From assembly GCF_023242365.1 (NCBI RefSeq), contig NZ_JALLIX010000017.1, positions 55,171 through 119,170 on the forward strand: 64,000 bases of DNA, given 5' to 3'. Below, in pieces: positions 47,867 through 55,818 of this stretch. Each line of letters begins with the position of its first letter. Within the stretch, counting starts at the first letter, position 1. The notes below the pieces were generated by a model. That model was not told the origin of the DNA, did no database searches, and worked only from the letters and a program-made list of their open reading frames with translations. Both the position numbers and the translations under genes were made by a program. Origin of the DNA: Pseudomonas sp. MWU13-2100. Its GTDB lineage: Bacteria; Pseudomonadota; Gammaproteobacteria; Pseudomonadales; Pseudomonadaceae.

Positions 47867-48412
47867 ATGTCGATTCGTTTGAGCTTTGTTTGCCATGCCC
47901 GCACCGAGGCCCAGCGCCTGGGACGTTTCCCTCTGGACGAACCGGTCGAGCCCAAGGGCTTGCTCAAGGCCGCTGAACTGGCGGCGCGCCTGAAAAAGCC
48001 GGTGCGCATCCTCAGCGCCCCGGAAACCCGGGCCTGGCAGACCGCCGAGGCGCTGGGCAGCGAAGTCGAAATCGTTCCTGAGCTGGGTGACCTGGATGTG
48101 GGCGAATGGCAGGGTGTCGCGCTGGCCGACTTGCAGGAGAGCGAGCCCCAGTTGCTGGCGGCCTGGACTTCGGACCCGACGCAGGTACCGCCGGCGGGGG
48201 AGTCGGTGACGGCGTTGTGCGCCCGGGTCGGGGCCTGGCTCGACGGCTTTCGCGAGGAGGGGCATTTTATCGTGGTCACCCATCCGTTCGTGATCCGCGC
48301 GGCGCTGCTGCATGCCCTGGGGGCCGGCCCGGCTTCCTTCAATGCGATCGATATCGAGCCGTTATCGGTGGTCGACCTGCGCCGTAACGGGCACTGGCGG
48401 TTGCGCTTCTGA
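47867..48412 (+). CDS. Histidine phosphatase family protein (CobC-like)
   Basis: 181-residue phosphoglycerate-mutase fold phosphatase. The phosphate-accepting histidine is His10 in VCHARTEAQRLGRF, the second arginine is in APETRAWQTAEALG and the second histidine is in VVTHPFVIRAALLHA. The usual RHG is CHA here with Arg one residue on. ATG at 47867 is chosen because the fold begins there. Members near cobalamin genes are alpha-ribazole phosphatases, but no such genes are adjacent, so the substrate is open. Confidence 0.85.
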   Translation: MSIRLSFVCHARTEAQRLGRFPLDEPVEPKGLLKAAELAARLKKPVRILSAPETRAWQTAEALGSEVEIVPELGDLDVGEWQGVALADLQESEPQLLAAWTSDPTQVPPAGESVTALCARVGAWLDGFREEGHFIVVTHPFVIRAALLHALGAGPASFNAIDIEPLSVVDLRRNGHWRLRF

Positions 48413-48472
48413 GCCTGTGTGCTGTCGCCTTTTTCGCCAGGAGGGGATTGCCATATTCGAACCGTCCGTAGC

Positions 48473-48556
48473 ATGATCGAACCCATGAATCGCAATCTGC
48501 TGAACCTCACCCGGACCACCACGACCGCCCATGGCGGGCGTGAGGTCGGTGCGTGA
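48473..48556 (+). CDS. Candidate leader peptide with a threonine run
   Basis: A 27-codon reading frame (23 if the second ATG at 48485 is used) that ends at TGA 48554. Its product reads MNRNLLNLTRTTTTAHGGRE and then VGA, with five Thr codons, four of them consecutive (ACC ACC ACG ACC). The RNA around it can pair in alternative ways (CTCAC with GTGAG, ACC/GACC with GGTC), and an intrinsic terminator follows 22 bp later, directly before the isochorismatase-family gene. This is the architecture of a transcription attenuator in which ribosome stalling chooses between hairpins. No strong ribosome-binding site is visible, so it stays a prediction. Confidence 0.5.
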   Translation: MIEPMNRNLLNLTRTTTTAHGGREVGA

Positions 48557-48578
48557 GTCGGTAAACGCAGTGAACCCA

Positions 48579-48607
48579 GGCCCCGCCAGCAATGGACGGG
48601 GCCTTTT
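48579..48607 (+). terminator. Terminator of the putative attenuator
   Basis: GGCCCCG (48579-48585) pairs with CGGGGCC (48597-48603), followed by TTTT. It stands 45 bp upstream of the isochorismatase ATG and downstream of the leader peptide, and not after a full gene, which points to regulated read-through. Confidence 0.75.
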
Positions 48608-48651
48608 GGTTTCTGGGCCTTTGCTGGCATCACACGGAAGGAGAAGTCCCC

Positions 48652-49194
48652 ATGCAAGCAGAGAGTACACAGCGTTCGGCCCTGTTGATCATCGATATGC
48701 AGGTCGGTTTGTTCCATGGCCCCGACCAGCCCTGGGAAGGACAGCGGGTGCTGGAGAATATCAATCGGCTGATTGGCAAGGCGCGGCAGGCCAATGCGCC
48801 GGTTTTCGCGGTCAGGCATAGCGGGCCGGAAGGTTCGCCGATTGCACCGGGCACTGCTCTGTGGCAATTGGTGCCGGAGCTGCAGATGGATCCCGCGTCG
48901 GATCATTTGCTCGACAAGACGCGCCCCAGTTGTTTTTTCAATACCGGGTTGGCCGAGCAGCTGGATGATGCCGGGATCGGGCGCTTGGTGATCGTCGGGA
49001 TGAAGACTCAGTATTGTGTCGATAGCACTAGCCGCTTGGCCCGGGATCTGGGTTTCGAGGCGGTGCTGGTCGGCGATGCCCATACCTGCATGGACACGCC
49101 CGGGCTGTCGGCGCGGGCGATTATCGAGCATCACAACGCGACCTTGAACGGCGCGTTTGTGCAAGTGCTGGGTACGGAGGATGTGCACTTCTGA
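48652..49194 (+). CDS. Isochorismatase family cysteine hydrolase
   Basis: 180 residues. The catalytic Asp is in LLIIDMQVGLF (Asp15), and the nucleophilic Cys is in KTQYCVDSTSRLA; a Lys between them completes the triad. The presence of the Cys marks the nicotinamidase/N-carbamoylsarcosine-type hydrolases and excludes true isochorismatases, which lack it. AAGGAGAAG precedes the ATG at 48652. Substrate unknown; expression may be governed by the leader at 48473-48607. Confidence 0.9.
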   Translation: MQAESTQRSALLIIDMQVGLFHGPDQPWEGQRVLENINRLIGKARQANAPVFAVRHSGPEGSPIAPGTALWQLVPELQMDPASDHLLDKTRPSCFFNTGLAEQLDDAGIGRLVIVGMKTQYCVDSTSRLARDLGFEAVLVGDAHTCMDTPGLSARAIIEHHNATLNGAFVQVLGTEDVHF

Positions 49195-49213
49195 AGGGCG
49201 ACCGCTGCGCGGT

Positions 49214-49304
49214 CATCGCTGGCAAGCCAGCGCCCACAAGGGGCTGCTGTGAACGCTGGATTGGAGTGAGCACAGGCTTCTGTGGGAGCCGGCTTGCCGG
49301 CGAT
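49214..49304. repeat. Inverted pair of REP palindromes
   Basis: ATCGCTGGCAAGCCAGCGCC (then CACA, from 49214) and, inverted, TGTGGGAGCCGGCTTGCCGG (then CGAT, to 49304) enclose 43 bases. It marks the left edge of the surface-protein island. The rest of the 290-bp interval 49195-49484 shows no gene. Confidence 0.8.
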
Positions 49305-49484
49305 AGCGCTCGATCAGAAAAATGCGTTCAAACGGCAAAACCTGTTATTTCTGACAGTATCCGCCGTCTGAAATAGGGTGTTAAATCGCTGTCAGGCCAT
49401 CAGTGGCCGGCGAAAACCTTCGAAGTGTCCGTGGGCTGTTGTCTCGATCAGGTGGCTGAATTTATTCACGGTCATGGCTTATCC

Positions 49485-51536
49485 ATGGCTGAACATGATT
49501 CGAGTCAAGAGCGAGACCAGGCGATGACCAAGGTATACAGAACACGTCAAGGCGAAGAAAAACGGCGGGCCTACAGCAGGTCATTGATAGAGCCAAGACT
49601 TGCCGGAGAAATGACCCCTCCCGATATTCTCGATGCAGTGCCCTTTCATCCAGACGGGCTGCTTCCAAGGACAGCACTCGATGCTCCGATACGCATCCAG
49701 ATTCCCGAGTTTCAACTCGGCCCCATCCCGTCTGACGGGGATACCTATACCACGGAACTGGTATTGCAGTGGCGACGGGAAAGTGACATTGAGTTCCAAA
49801 CGATCAGCGACATGTTTGAGCTCAAGAATGATGGAACAGTGACTTTTCCTTTGCCGCTCCGAATTGAAATGGAAAAATTCGCAGGCTTGGAAGGTCAGTA
49901 TATCTTTCGCTATTATGCAACGCTTTGGGCCGGTAACAATGACTGGTCCCAAGAGGTGCGCATTCGCCTTGATAGAACAGCACCCTATGGTCACCTGCCA
50001 GATCCTCGAGATACCCCGCCTCCTATAGAATTTACTTCGACGCCCATTACTGACGCGACCCTGTCTGCTCAAGATGGAGTGGAATGCATCATTCCGGATT
50101 TCGATGATCCCGATAAAGGCCGCATCATCGCTGCGATAGGTTGGTCCAACGCGCCTCCAGATCCTAATGAAACTATCATCCCTGCCGTCTCTGGCCTGTT
50201 ACCTGGCAGCCGAAAAATGACAGTTACCAGGGACAAGATCGAACGCCTTGGATCCGGTACTCATTATGTGACCTATGTGCTGGTTGATCCTGCGGGCAAT
50301 GTCAGCAAGTTGTCGCGGGTACAGAACGTTCCCGTGGCGCTGGGCGCGTTACCGACCAATCTGCAATTGCATAGCGTGCCTCTGGCGGCTGATGGCCTGA
50401 TCAACCGCGCCGATGCCTTTTATGGGGTGACAGTTGATATTCCGCTCTACACCAATCATGAACCGACCGACCATATCTTTGTCGAATGGGGTGCCACGAC
50501 GCTGCCGGGGTATCCGGTGGGGGAGGTACCGCCGGCGGTCATTCGGGTTCCGGTTTCCTGGACTCGCTTGAAAGCCGAGTACGACTTTAGCAGCGCAGGT
50601 GTGCAGACCGTCAAGGTCGGCTATCGGGTCGATCGTGCTCCCCAGGTCGAGTTCCGCCCGACGCCCCGGACGATCGATGTCGATGTCGATTTCTCCACGA
50701 CCGGGCCCATCGAGCCCGGCGATCCGGATCCCGATCCGGTCAGTCCTCGTCTGGGTCTAGTGACCGTCTACAGCTCCACCGATGAGGAAGATGAACTGGC
50801 AGAGGCGGATTTCGGTGAGCCCGCGACCGCCAAGTTCAAAGCGCCTGATCCGACAGTCGATGGCGACATCTTCACCTTGTATTGGAAAGGCGTAGCCGTG
50901 GACGATGTTTATGAGGCCGATGGTGCGGAAACTCCCGGTGTCACTGACATCAGCATTATTGTTACATGGGACGAAATTGTCGAGGGGGGGTTAGATCCCG
51001 CACTCCCGGTGCACTATGTGATGAGTAATGATGACTTCCCCAATAATGATCGAGAGTCGAGAACGACCCATGTCAGGGTCCGTGCCATTCGAATCGTGCT
51101 CGACCCGCCCTTGATTCCCGATATGGGTAGTTCTCCCGTGCTCAACTGCAACCATTTGCGTAGCGTGGGGGGCGTGGTGGGGTACCGGGTGAAAATACCC
51201 GCATCGTCTCATCTTGAGCCGGGTAAGGAGATCACCATGCGTTGGAGACCTTTTGACTCGAGTGGAACGACCCCAATTAACAACGCAAACAAGACGACGA
51301 CTATTCCAATTCCGAATGACGCGCCCACGGCCGGTATCGATTGGTTTATTGAGTACGCGGCACATGTTTTACCGACGGACCCAGGCGTGGGTGATTCTCG
51401 CCATGCTTTTGTCGAGATTGATTATAGCATTGAGGATGTGAGGGCACCTTCAGAAAAATTCCGCAAGATGATGTCCATTGCACTGGGTTCAGATAATGCA
51501 TATTGTGATCTGGATAGTGTTGTACCGGCGCCTTGA
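49485..51536 (+). CDS. Large protein of repeated Ig-like beta-sandwich segments, function unknown
   Basis: 683 residues from the ATG at 49485; a GTG at 49425 or an ATG at 49524 are alternatives, and none has a good ribosome-binding site. No signal peptide or membrane anchor is evident. The protein is built of several segments of ~100 residues, almost all beta by appearance; each has a tryptophan strand (LVLQWRRESD, IAAIGWSNAP, IFVEWGATTLP, FTLYWKGV, ITMRWRPFD) and ends in a strand with a charged or small residue and Pro (RIRLDRTAP, VDPAGNVSKLSR). The same layout recurs in the gene at 54288. A run of seven G sits inside the gene at 50984-50990. Presumably a surface or secreted protein; I do not recognise a named family. 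Confidence 0.8.
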   Translation: MAEHDSSQERDQAMTKVYRTRQGEEKRRAYSRSLIEPRLAGEMTPPDILDAVPFHPDGLLPRTALDAPIRIQIPEFQLGPIPSDGDTYTTELVLQWRRESDIEFQTISDMFELKNDGTVTFPLPLRIEMEKFAGLEGQYIFRYYATLWAGNNDWSQEVRIRLDRTAPYGHLPDPRDTPPPIEFTSTPITDATLSAQDGVECIIPDFDDPDKGRIIAAIGWSNAPPDPNETIIPAVSGLLPGSRKMTVTRDKIERLGSGTHYVTYVLVDPAGNVSKLSRVQNVPVALGALPTNLQLHSVPLAADGLINRADAFYGVTVDIPLYTNHEPTDHIFVEWGATTLPGYPVGEVPPAVIRVPVSWTRLKAEYDFSSAGVQTVKVGYRVDRAPQVEFRPTPRTIDVDVDFSTTGPIEPGDPDPDPVSPRLGLVTVYSSTDEEDELAEADFGEPATAKFKAPDPTVDGDIFTLYWKGVAVDDVYEADGAETPGVTDISIIVTWDEIVEGGLDPALPVHYVMSNDDFPNNDRESRTTHVRVRAIRIVLDPPLIPDMGSSPVLNCNHLRSVGGVVGYRVKIPASSHLEPGKEITMRWRPFDSSGTTPINNANKTTTIPIPNDAPTAGIDWFIEYAAHVLPTDPGVGDSRHAFVEIDYSIEDVRAPSEKFRKMMSIALGSDNAYCDLDSVVPAP

Positions 51537-51548
51537 GAGACATGAATG

Positions 51549-51575
51549 CCCGGGGCAGGTCAGTGCTGCCCTGGG
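51549..51575 (+). terminator. Terminator-like hairpin after the first Ig-like gene
   Basis: CCCGGGGCAG pairs with CTGCCCTGGG (one G-T pair) around a seven-base loop, 12 bp after the stop. The T run is missing, so strength is doubtful. Confidence 0.5.
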
Positions 51576-51617
51576 TATTGATAAGGTGTTGAGTAGGTGA
51601 TTGGAGGGGGACTTAAA

Positions 51618-51646
51618 GAATTATCCGGCATTGAATAGGATAATTC
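51618..51646. repeat. 9-bp inverted repeat upstream of the autotransporter
   Basis: GAATTATCC and its exact inverse GGATAATTC with an 11-base spacer. Lying ~120 bp before the autotransporter start in an AT-rich gap, it could be a regulator site. The rest of 51537-51766 shows no gene. Confidence 0.45.
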
Positions 51647-51766
51647 CTACATAGCGTACAAGGAGTAATCTGTAGCCTGCGGCACCTGTTAAGTGGTGTC
51701 GTATGTGGTTGTTGGAATTTACCTACGACGCTGGTGTTGAACCGGAACTTCTATACGGTATTCTCC

Positions 51767-53977
51767 ATGACGTATGTAAAACCCCTTTTCCTGCGCCCAT
51801 TGACCCGAGCATTGCAGTTGCTCTCTATCACGCCTTTGCTGATGGTCAGCCAACAGTCGCTGGCAAGAATCATCGATGGCGGCAGGCCAGTGGTAATCGA
51901 TGGCACTGTGCCCGTGGAAGCCTATACTCTGCGCAACAATGCCCAGCTTACCGCCAATGGCGCGGTGACTAATGAGATCCTGGTACAAACCGGTTCTCAA
52001 CTCAATTTGAACGGTTCGGCCGTCACCGCCAGCGGTATCAACGACGGTGTCCGGTTGTCGCAAAGCAGCGCGACCATCAACGGCAGCCACATCGTCAGCA
52101 GCCGTAGCGGGCTCTTCCTGGGGCACGACATCGGCTCTGGCAGCGGTTCCCAGGCTACCGTTGCCGACAGTTCAATTACCGGTGGCACCCGCGGCGTGAC
52201 CGTCGCCAGCCTGGGCGTGCTCGATCTGTCGCGAACGGTTGTCACCGCGACCAATACCGATGGCCTCGGTTTGCAAATGACCGAGTCCTCGGTGGTCGCG
52301 CGCGACAGCACGATCAGTGGTGGGCTGAACGGTATCCTGATGTTGTCCAGCGGTGATGTCACCGCGCCGCGTACCCTTGAACTCGACGGTACCCATGTCG
52401 AGGGCTTCACGGGGGCGGCGATCAAAGTGACCGATCCCGCTGCAACCTCGGAGCCGGCCGATATCCTTGTCAGAAATGGCTCCACCCTGGTCGGCGGCAA
52501 CGGTGTCATATTGGACGTCAGGAACAGCGCCATCGCCAATATGACCGTGGACAACAGCAACCTGGTCGGCGATGTGGTCGTCCAGGCCGGCAGCACCGCC
52601 AATGTCACCTTGCAGAACTTCGCCACCCTGACCGGGCGCCTGGAAAACGTCGATACCCTGACGCTCAACAGTCAGGGCAAGTGGGTCATGGTCGAGGACG
52701 GGCAGTTGACGAACCTGGCCATGGGCGGTGGTTCGGTACAGTTTGGTCAGCGCGGGGATTTCTACACCTTGTCGGTGGAAAATCTCAGTGGCAACGGCAA
52801 CTTCATCATGAGTACCAATTTTGCCAATGGCCAGACCGACTTCCTGAACGTGACCGGCACTGCCACTGGTAGCCATACCCTGGATGTGACCAGCAGCGGC
52901 GCCGACCCGTCGTCCAACCAGCAGATCCATGTGGTGCATAGCGCCAGCGGTGATGCGTCGTTCGCGCTGCTTAATGGCCGGGTGGACCTGGGCACCTATT
53001 CCTATGACCTGCTCAAGGTCGGCGCCAATGACTGGTACCTCGATGCCGCGAGCAAGATCATCAGCCCGGGGACGGATTCGATCCTGTCGTTGTTCGACGC
53101 TTCGCGCACCGTCTGGTACGGCGAATTGAGCACCCTGCGCGGTCGCATGGGCGAAGTACGGATGAACAGCGGCCAGACCGGCGGCTGGATGCGCGCCTAC
53201 GGTAACCGTTACGACGTGTCCGCCAACTCGGGGATGGCTTACAAGCAAGACCAGCAGGGCCTGTCCTTTGGCGTGGATACGCCGCTGCCGTCGGTAGGCG
53301 ACGGGCAGTGGGTGTTCGGTCTGCTGGGCGGTTACAGCCATTCCAACCTGGATATGAAGTACGGTACGACGGGTGAGGTCGACAGTTTCTATATCGGTTC
53401 CTACGCCACCTGGCTCGACGCCGACAGCGGTTACTACTTCGACGGCGTGCTCAAGTTGAACCGCTTCCAGAATGAATCCAATGTCAGCCTCAGTGACGGC
53501 ACGCGGGCCAAGGGGAGCTACAACACCAATGGCCTGGGCACGACGCTGGAATTCGGGCGGCATATCAAGCTGGACGACGGCTACTTCGTCGAGCCCTATG
53601 TCCAGGCGGCCGCGCTGACGGTGCAGGGCAAGTCCTATTCCCTGGACAATGGCATGAGCGCCGATGGCAACCAGAGCCGTTCCCTGCTGGGCACGGTCGG
53701 TTCGACGGTGGGGCGTGATATCGACCTGGGCGGCGGTCAGATCCTCCAGCCGTACCTGAAAGCGGCCCTGGTGCATGAATTCGCCAAGGACAATGAAGTG
53801 CGGGTCAACAGCACCACCTTCAACAACGACCTGTCCGGGTCCCGCCTGGCCTTGGGCGGCGGTGCGGCGATGAAGGTGAACGACAAGGTGCAGATGCATG
53901 CCGATCTCGATTACAGCCACAGCAGCAAGATCAAGCAGCCGTGGGGAGTGAATATCGGGGTTGAATACAAGTGGTGA
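51767..53977 (+). CDS. Classical (type Va) autotransporter with beta-helical passenger
   Basis: 736 residues. A long N-terminal signal (MTYVKPLFLRPLTRALQLL to about SLA, residues 1-33), a passenger of repeated Asn/Gly/Ser/Thr/Val turns (about 34-420, e.g. NGSHIVSSRSGLFLG), a pertactin-like junction, and a C-terminal 12-strand barrel (about 460-736, e.g. GGWMRAYGNRYDVSANSG) ending in VEYKW with the terminal aromatic residue used by the BAM complex. There is no protease or lipase motif in the passenger, so adhesion or biofilm is the likely role. The ATG at 51767 is chosen over an upstream TTG. A strong hairpin follows at 53992-54023. Confidence 0.92.
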   Translation: MTYVKPLFLRPLTRALQLLSITPLLMVSQQSLARIIDGGRPVVIDGTVPVEAYTLRNNAQLTANGAVTNEILVQTGSQLNLNGSAVTASGINDGVRLSQSSATINGSHIVSSRSGLFLGHDIGSGSGSQATVADSSITGGTRGVTVASLGVLDLSRTVVTATNTDGLGLQMTESSVVARDSTISGGLNGILMLSSGDVTAPRTLELDGTHVEGFTGAAIKVTDPAATSEPADILVRNGSTLVGGNGVILDVRNSAIANMTVDNSNLVGDVVVQAGSTANVTLQNFATLTGRLENVDTLTLNSQGKWVMVEDGQLTNLAMGGGSVQFGQRGDFYTLSVENLSGNGNFIMSTNFANGQTDFLNVTGTATGSHTLDVTSSGADPSSNQQIHVVHSASGDASFALLNGRVDLGTYSYDLLKVGANDWYLDAASKIISPGTDSILSLFDASRTVWYGELSTLRGRMGEVRMNSGQTGGWMRAYGNRYDVSANSGMAYKQDQQGLSFGVDTPLPSVGDGQWVFGLLGGYSHSNLDMKYGTTGEVDSFYIGSYATWLDADSGYYFDGVLKLNRFQNESNVSLSDGTRAKGSYNTNGLGTTLEFGRHIKLDDGYFVEPYVQAAALTVQGKSYSLDNGMSADGNQSRSLLGTVGSTVGRDIDLGGGQILQPYLKAALVHEFAKDNEVRVNSTTFNNDLSGSRLALGGGAAMKVNDKVQMHADLDYSHSSKIKQPWGVNIGVEYKW

Positions 53978-53991
53978 TACATTGACTTGAT

Positions 53992-54023
53992 GACCGAGGG
54001 CTGGATATTTCCAGCCCTCGGTC
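53992..54023 (+). terminator. Hairpin after the autotransporter gene
   Basis: GACCGAGGGCTGG and CCAGCCCTCGGTC form a perfect 13-bp stem with a six-base loop just after the stop. The following CGTTTC is only weakly T-rich. Confidence 0.72.
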
Positions 54024-54287
54024 GTTTCAGAGCAGTTGGATTGGATAGGAAAAGCGAATCTGGCCTGGTTGTTGAATTTTGATTTTTCTGGGTGTTGTGG
54101 AGCGGTCGGTTGCGAGATCGGAATATTAAATAATGAATTTATTATATCCATTTTGTTTAATAACCTAGCAGATCTAATAGTATCCAGTTCAGCAGGGGCG
54201 GTGTTAAATGTTTCTCATTGGATCATCGGTTAATAGAGCAGGTTGACGATCCATTGACGTGATTTCCTTATTTGAAGGAGCGCCGGC
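54024..54287. other. AT-rich spacer with no recognised gene
   Basis: Strikingly AT-rich DNA for this genome, most strongly around 54125-54180, and without a plausible coding frame. It carries the presumed promoter of the second Ig-like gene, whose ribosome-binding site GAAGGAGC lies a few bases before the ATG. Such composition is usual for horizontally acquired, H-NS/MvaT-silenced DNA. Confidence 0.6.
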
Positions 54288-55769
54288 ATGCCTGAAATCA
54301 ATTCCTCCACTCGGATTTTGAGCAAACCGATAGTGAGGGTGCTGCTGCCTGATAGTCCCGACTGGGATGAAACCGGATTATTGCCGGCTGATCTGGCAAA
54401 CAAACCTTTGTCTGTTGAGATTCCAGCTTGGACAGATACGCCGATTGCTGGACTAAAATCATTCTTACGAGTCTATTGGAATACTATAGTTCTGGTTTAT
54501 GAAAAGGACTGGGAGGTAGGCGATTGGGGGGGGGGCTCCAGCCCGCCTCCCGCCGATTTGTTTTTTGATCTTGCAGCAGACTATGTCATTCATGGTGTGC
54601 ATGAGCTGAAGTATGAAGTGACTTTGTTTAGTGGTAATTATGACCCCTCCTACGGTTTGACGGTCACCATTGATGAAGTTGCGCCGATCCTGAATAGTAA
54701 CTCTACGCTGATTTTCGATACGGATCATGTGACCGAACAATACCTGGCGGACAACAATGACAAGGTACAGGCCGGTGTCCCTCCTTATAGCGGTGGGGCT
54801 CCTGGCGATGTGATCACCTGGTATTGGAACAAGGATCCGTTTTCGGTGGTAGATGCGGATAGAGTGGATTCGAGAACGCTATATCGTGGTGAGAGCGGTC
54901 AGCCGCGGCCGCTGGATTTCCTGGGTGATATGATCCTGGCACGAGGCGATGGGGATTTTTATGCGTTCTATCGTTTGCGCGACCGTGCGGGTAATCCAAG
55001 TTCTTACTCATCACCCTTTCGCTTGAAGGTTGAAGCTCAGCCGGTCCCGCGCAATTTACCCGCGCCCCGCGTGGCCGAGGCTTCGGGAAGCCCGGGTGCC
55101 GAGCAAAGTACCTTGAAAGCTATCGACGGCGTCGCCGGGGTAACCATCATCATTCCAAACGAAGCCGTCTTCAAACCCGGTGATACTCACTCGGTTCAAT
55201 GGGCGGCACCTGGTACCGTGGGGAGTTTGAAGGTCGAGGTCGCGGATGACAGCAGCGGGCTGCGGTACAAGATTCCCAGTACCCATATTGCCCAGCATAT
55301 GGGTAAAACCATTCCCGTCTATTATCAGGTCGTCGGCATTCCACCGAATAACAATGATGATTCCAGGACACAAAACCTGACCGTTCAGGCGATTGATAAC
55401 TGGCGAACCATTCAGTGTACAGTCCCTGCCGGCTCGACCAGCCAGCTGAGCGTGGTCAAGGTGGTTGAATCCGGCAAAGCGGTTTTTTCGTTGCCGCGCT
55501 GGACATTTATGGCGGTCGGTCAGTTGGTGACCATCACACTCTCGGGAGTCGATAGTACTTCGGGATCGCAATTGAATCTGGTGGTACGTGACCAACGACC
55601 GGTGAGTGCTGCGGAGCTTGGCGCGAATGCCGCCACGGTGGATGTTCTTGTCAATGTCATCCAACGCTTTCAGGTGAATCAGGCGCTGACGGTCAAGGTG
55701 GCGGTGAGTTTCGATGACGGCGGATCCCGGCTCGATTTTCCAAACCTCAATCTGAGGCTCGTTACCTGA
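54288..55769 (+). CDS. Second Ig-like repeat protein, related to the product at 49485, with a poly-G tract
   Basis: 493 residues, no signal peptide. The N-terminal part resembles that of the first gene: a proline-started strand (LSVEIPAWTDTP), a Trp strand (FLRVYWNTIVLV), HELKYEVTLFSGN and ID(E)VAP, matching the pattern of the 49485 product (IRIQIPEFQLGP, LVLQWR, YIFRYYATLWAGN, DRTAP). Later segments include WYWNKDPF, YAFYRLRDRAGNPSSY and a strand-rich C-terminus. Ten consecutive G at 54526-54535, inside codons 80-83 (WGGG), make slippage likely and would shift the frame in the first sixth of the gene. Good ribosome-binding site. Ends at a bidirectional terminator shared with the fimbrial operon. 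Confidence 0.82.
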   Translation: MPEINSSTRILSKPIVRVLLPDSPDWDETGLLPADLANKPLSVEIPAWTDTPIAGLKSFLRVYWNTIVLVYEKDWEVGDWGGGSSPPPADLFFDLAADYVIHGVHELKYEVTLFSGNYDPSYGLTVTIDEVAPILNSNSTLIFDTDHVTEQYLADNNDKVQAGVPPYSGGAPGDVITWYWNKDPFSVVDADRVDSRTLYRGESGQPRPLDFLGDMILARGDGDFYAFYRLRDRAGNPSSYSSPFRLKVEAQPVPRNLPAPRVAEASGSPGAEQSTLKAIDGVAGVTIIIPNEAVFKPGDTHSVQWAAPGTVGSLKVEVADDSSGLRYKIPSTHIAQHMGKTIPVYYQVVGIPPNNNDDSRTQNLTVQAIDNWRTIQCTVPAGSTSQLSVVKVVESGKAVFSLPRWTFMAVGQLVTITLSGVDSTSGSQLNLVVRDQRPVSAAELGANAATVDVLVNVIQRFQVNQALTVKVAVSFDDGGSRLDFPNLNLRLVT

Positions 55770-55787
55770 CGCTATCTTGTGCCACCT

Positions 55788-55813
55788 AACAGCCCCCGTG
55801 CTCGGGGGCTGTT
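55788..55813. terminator. Bidirectional terminator between the Ig-like gene and the fimbrial operon
   Basis: AACAGCCCCCG and CGGGGGCTGTT, an 11-bp perfect stem with loop TGCT, between two convergent stops, followed by T or A-rich ends. It closes the fimbrial operon (leftward) and the Ig-like gene (rightward). Confidence 0.9.
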
Positions 55814-55818
55814 TCCAA

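Noticed and set aside
52172..54151. Open frame of 659 codons on the minus strand opposite the autotransporter
   Set aside because: The plus strand gives a full autotransporter with signal and barrel; the complement gives only His/Gln/Val-rich sequence.
55788..55813. Possible phage or integron attachment site near the island
   Set aside because: The symmetric element is a plain intrinsic terminator between convergent genes; no integrase, tRNA end or direct repeat was seen at either side of the island.
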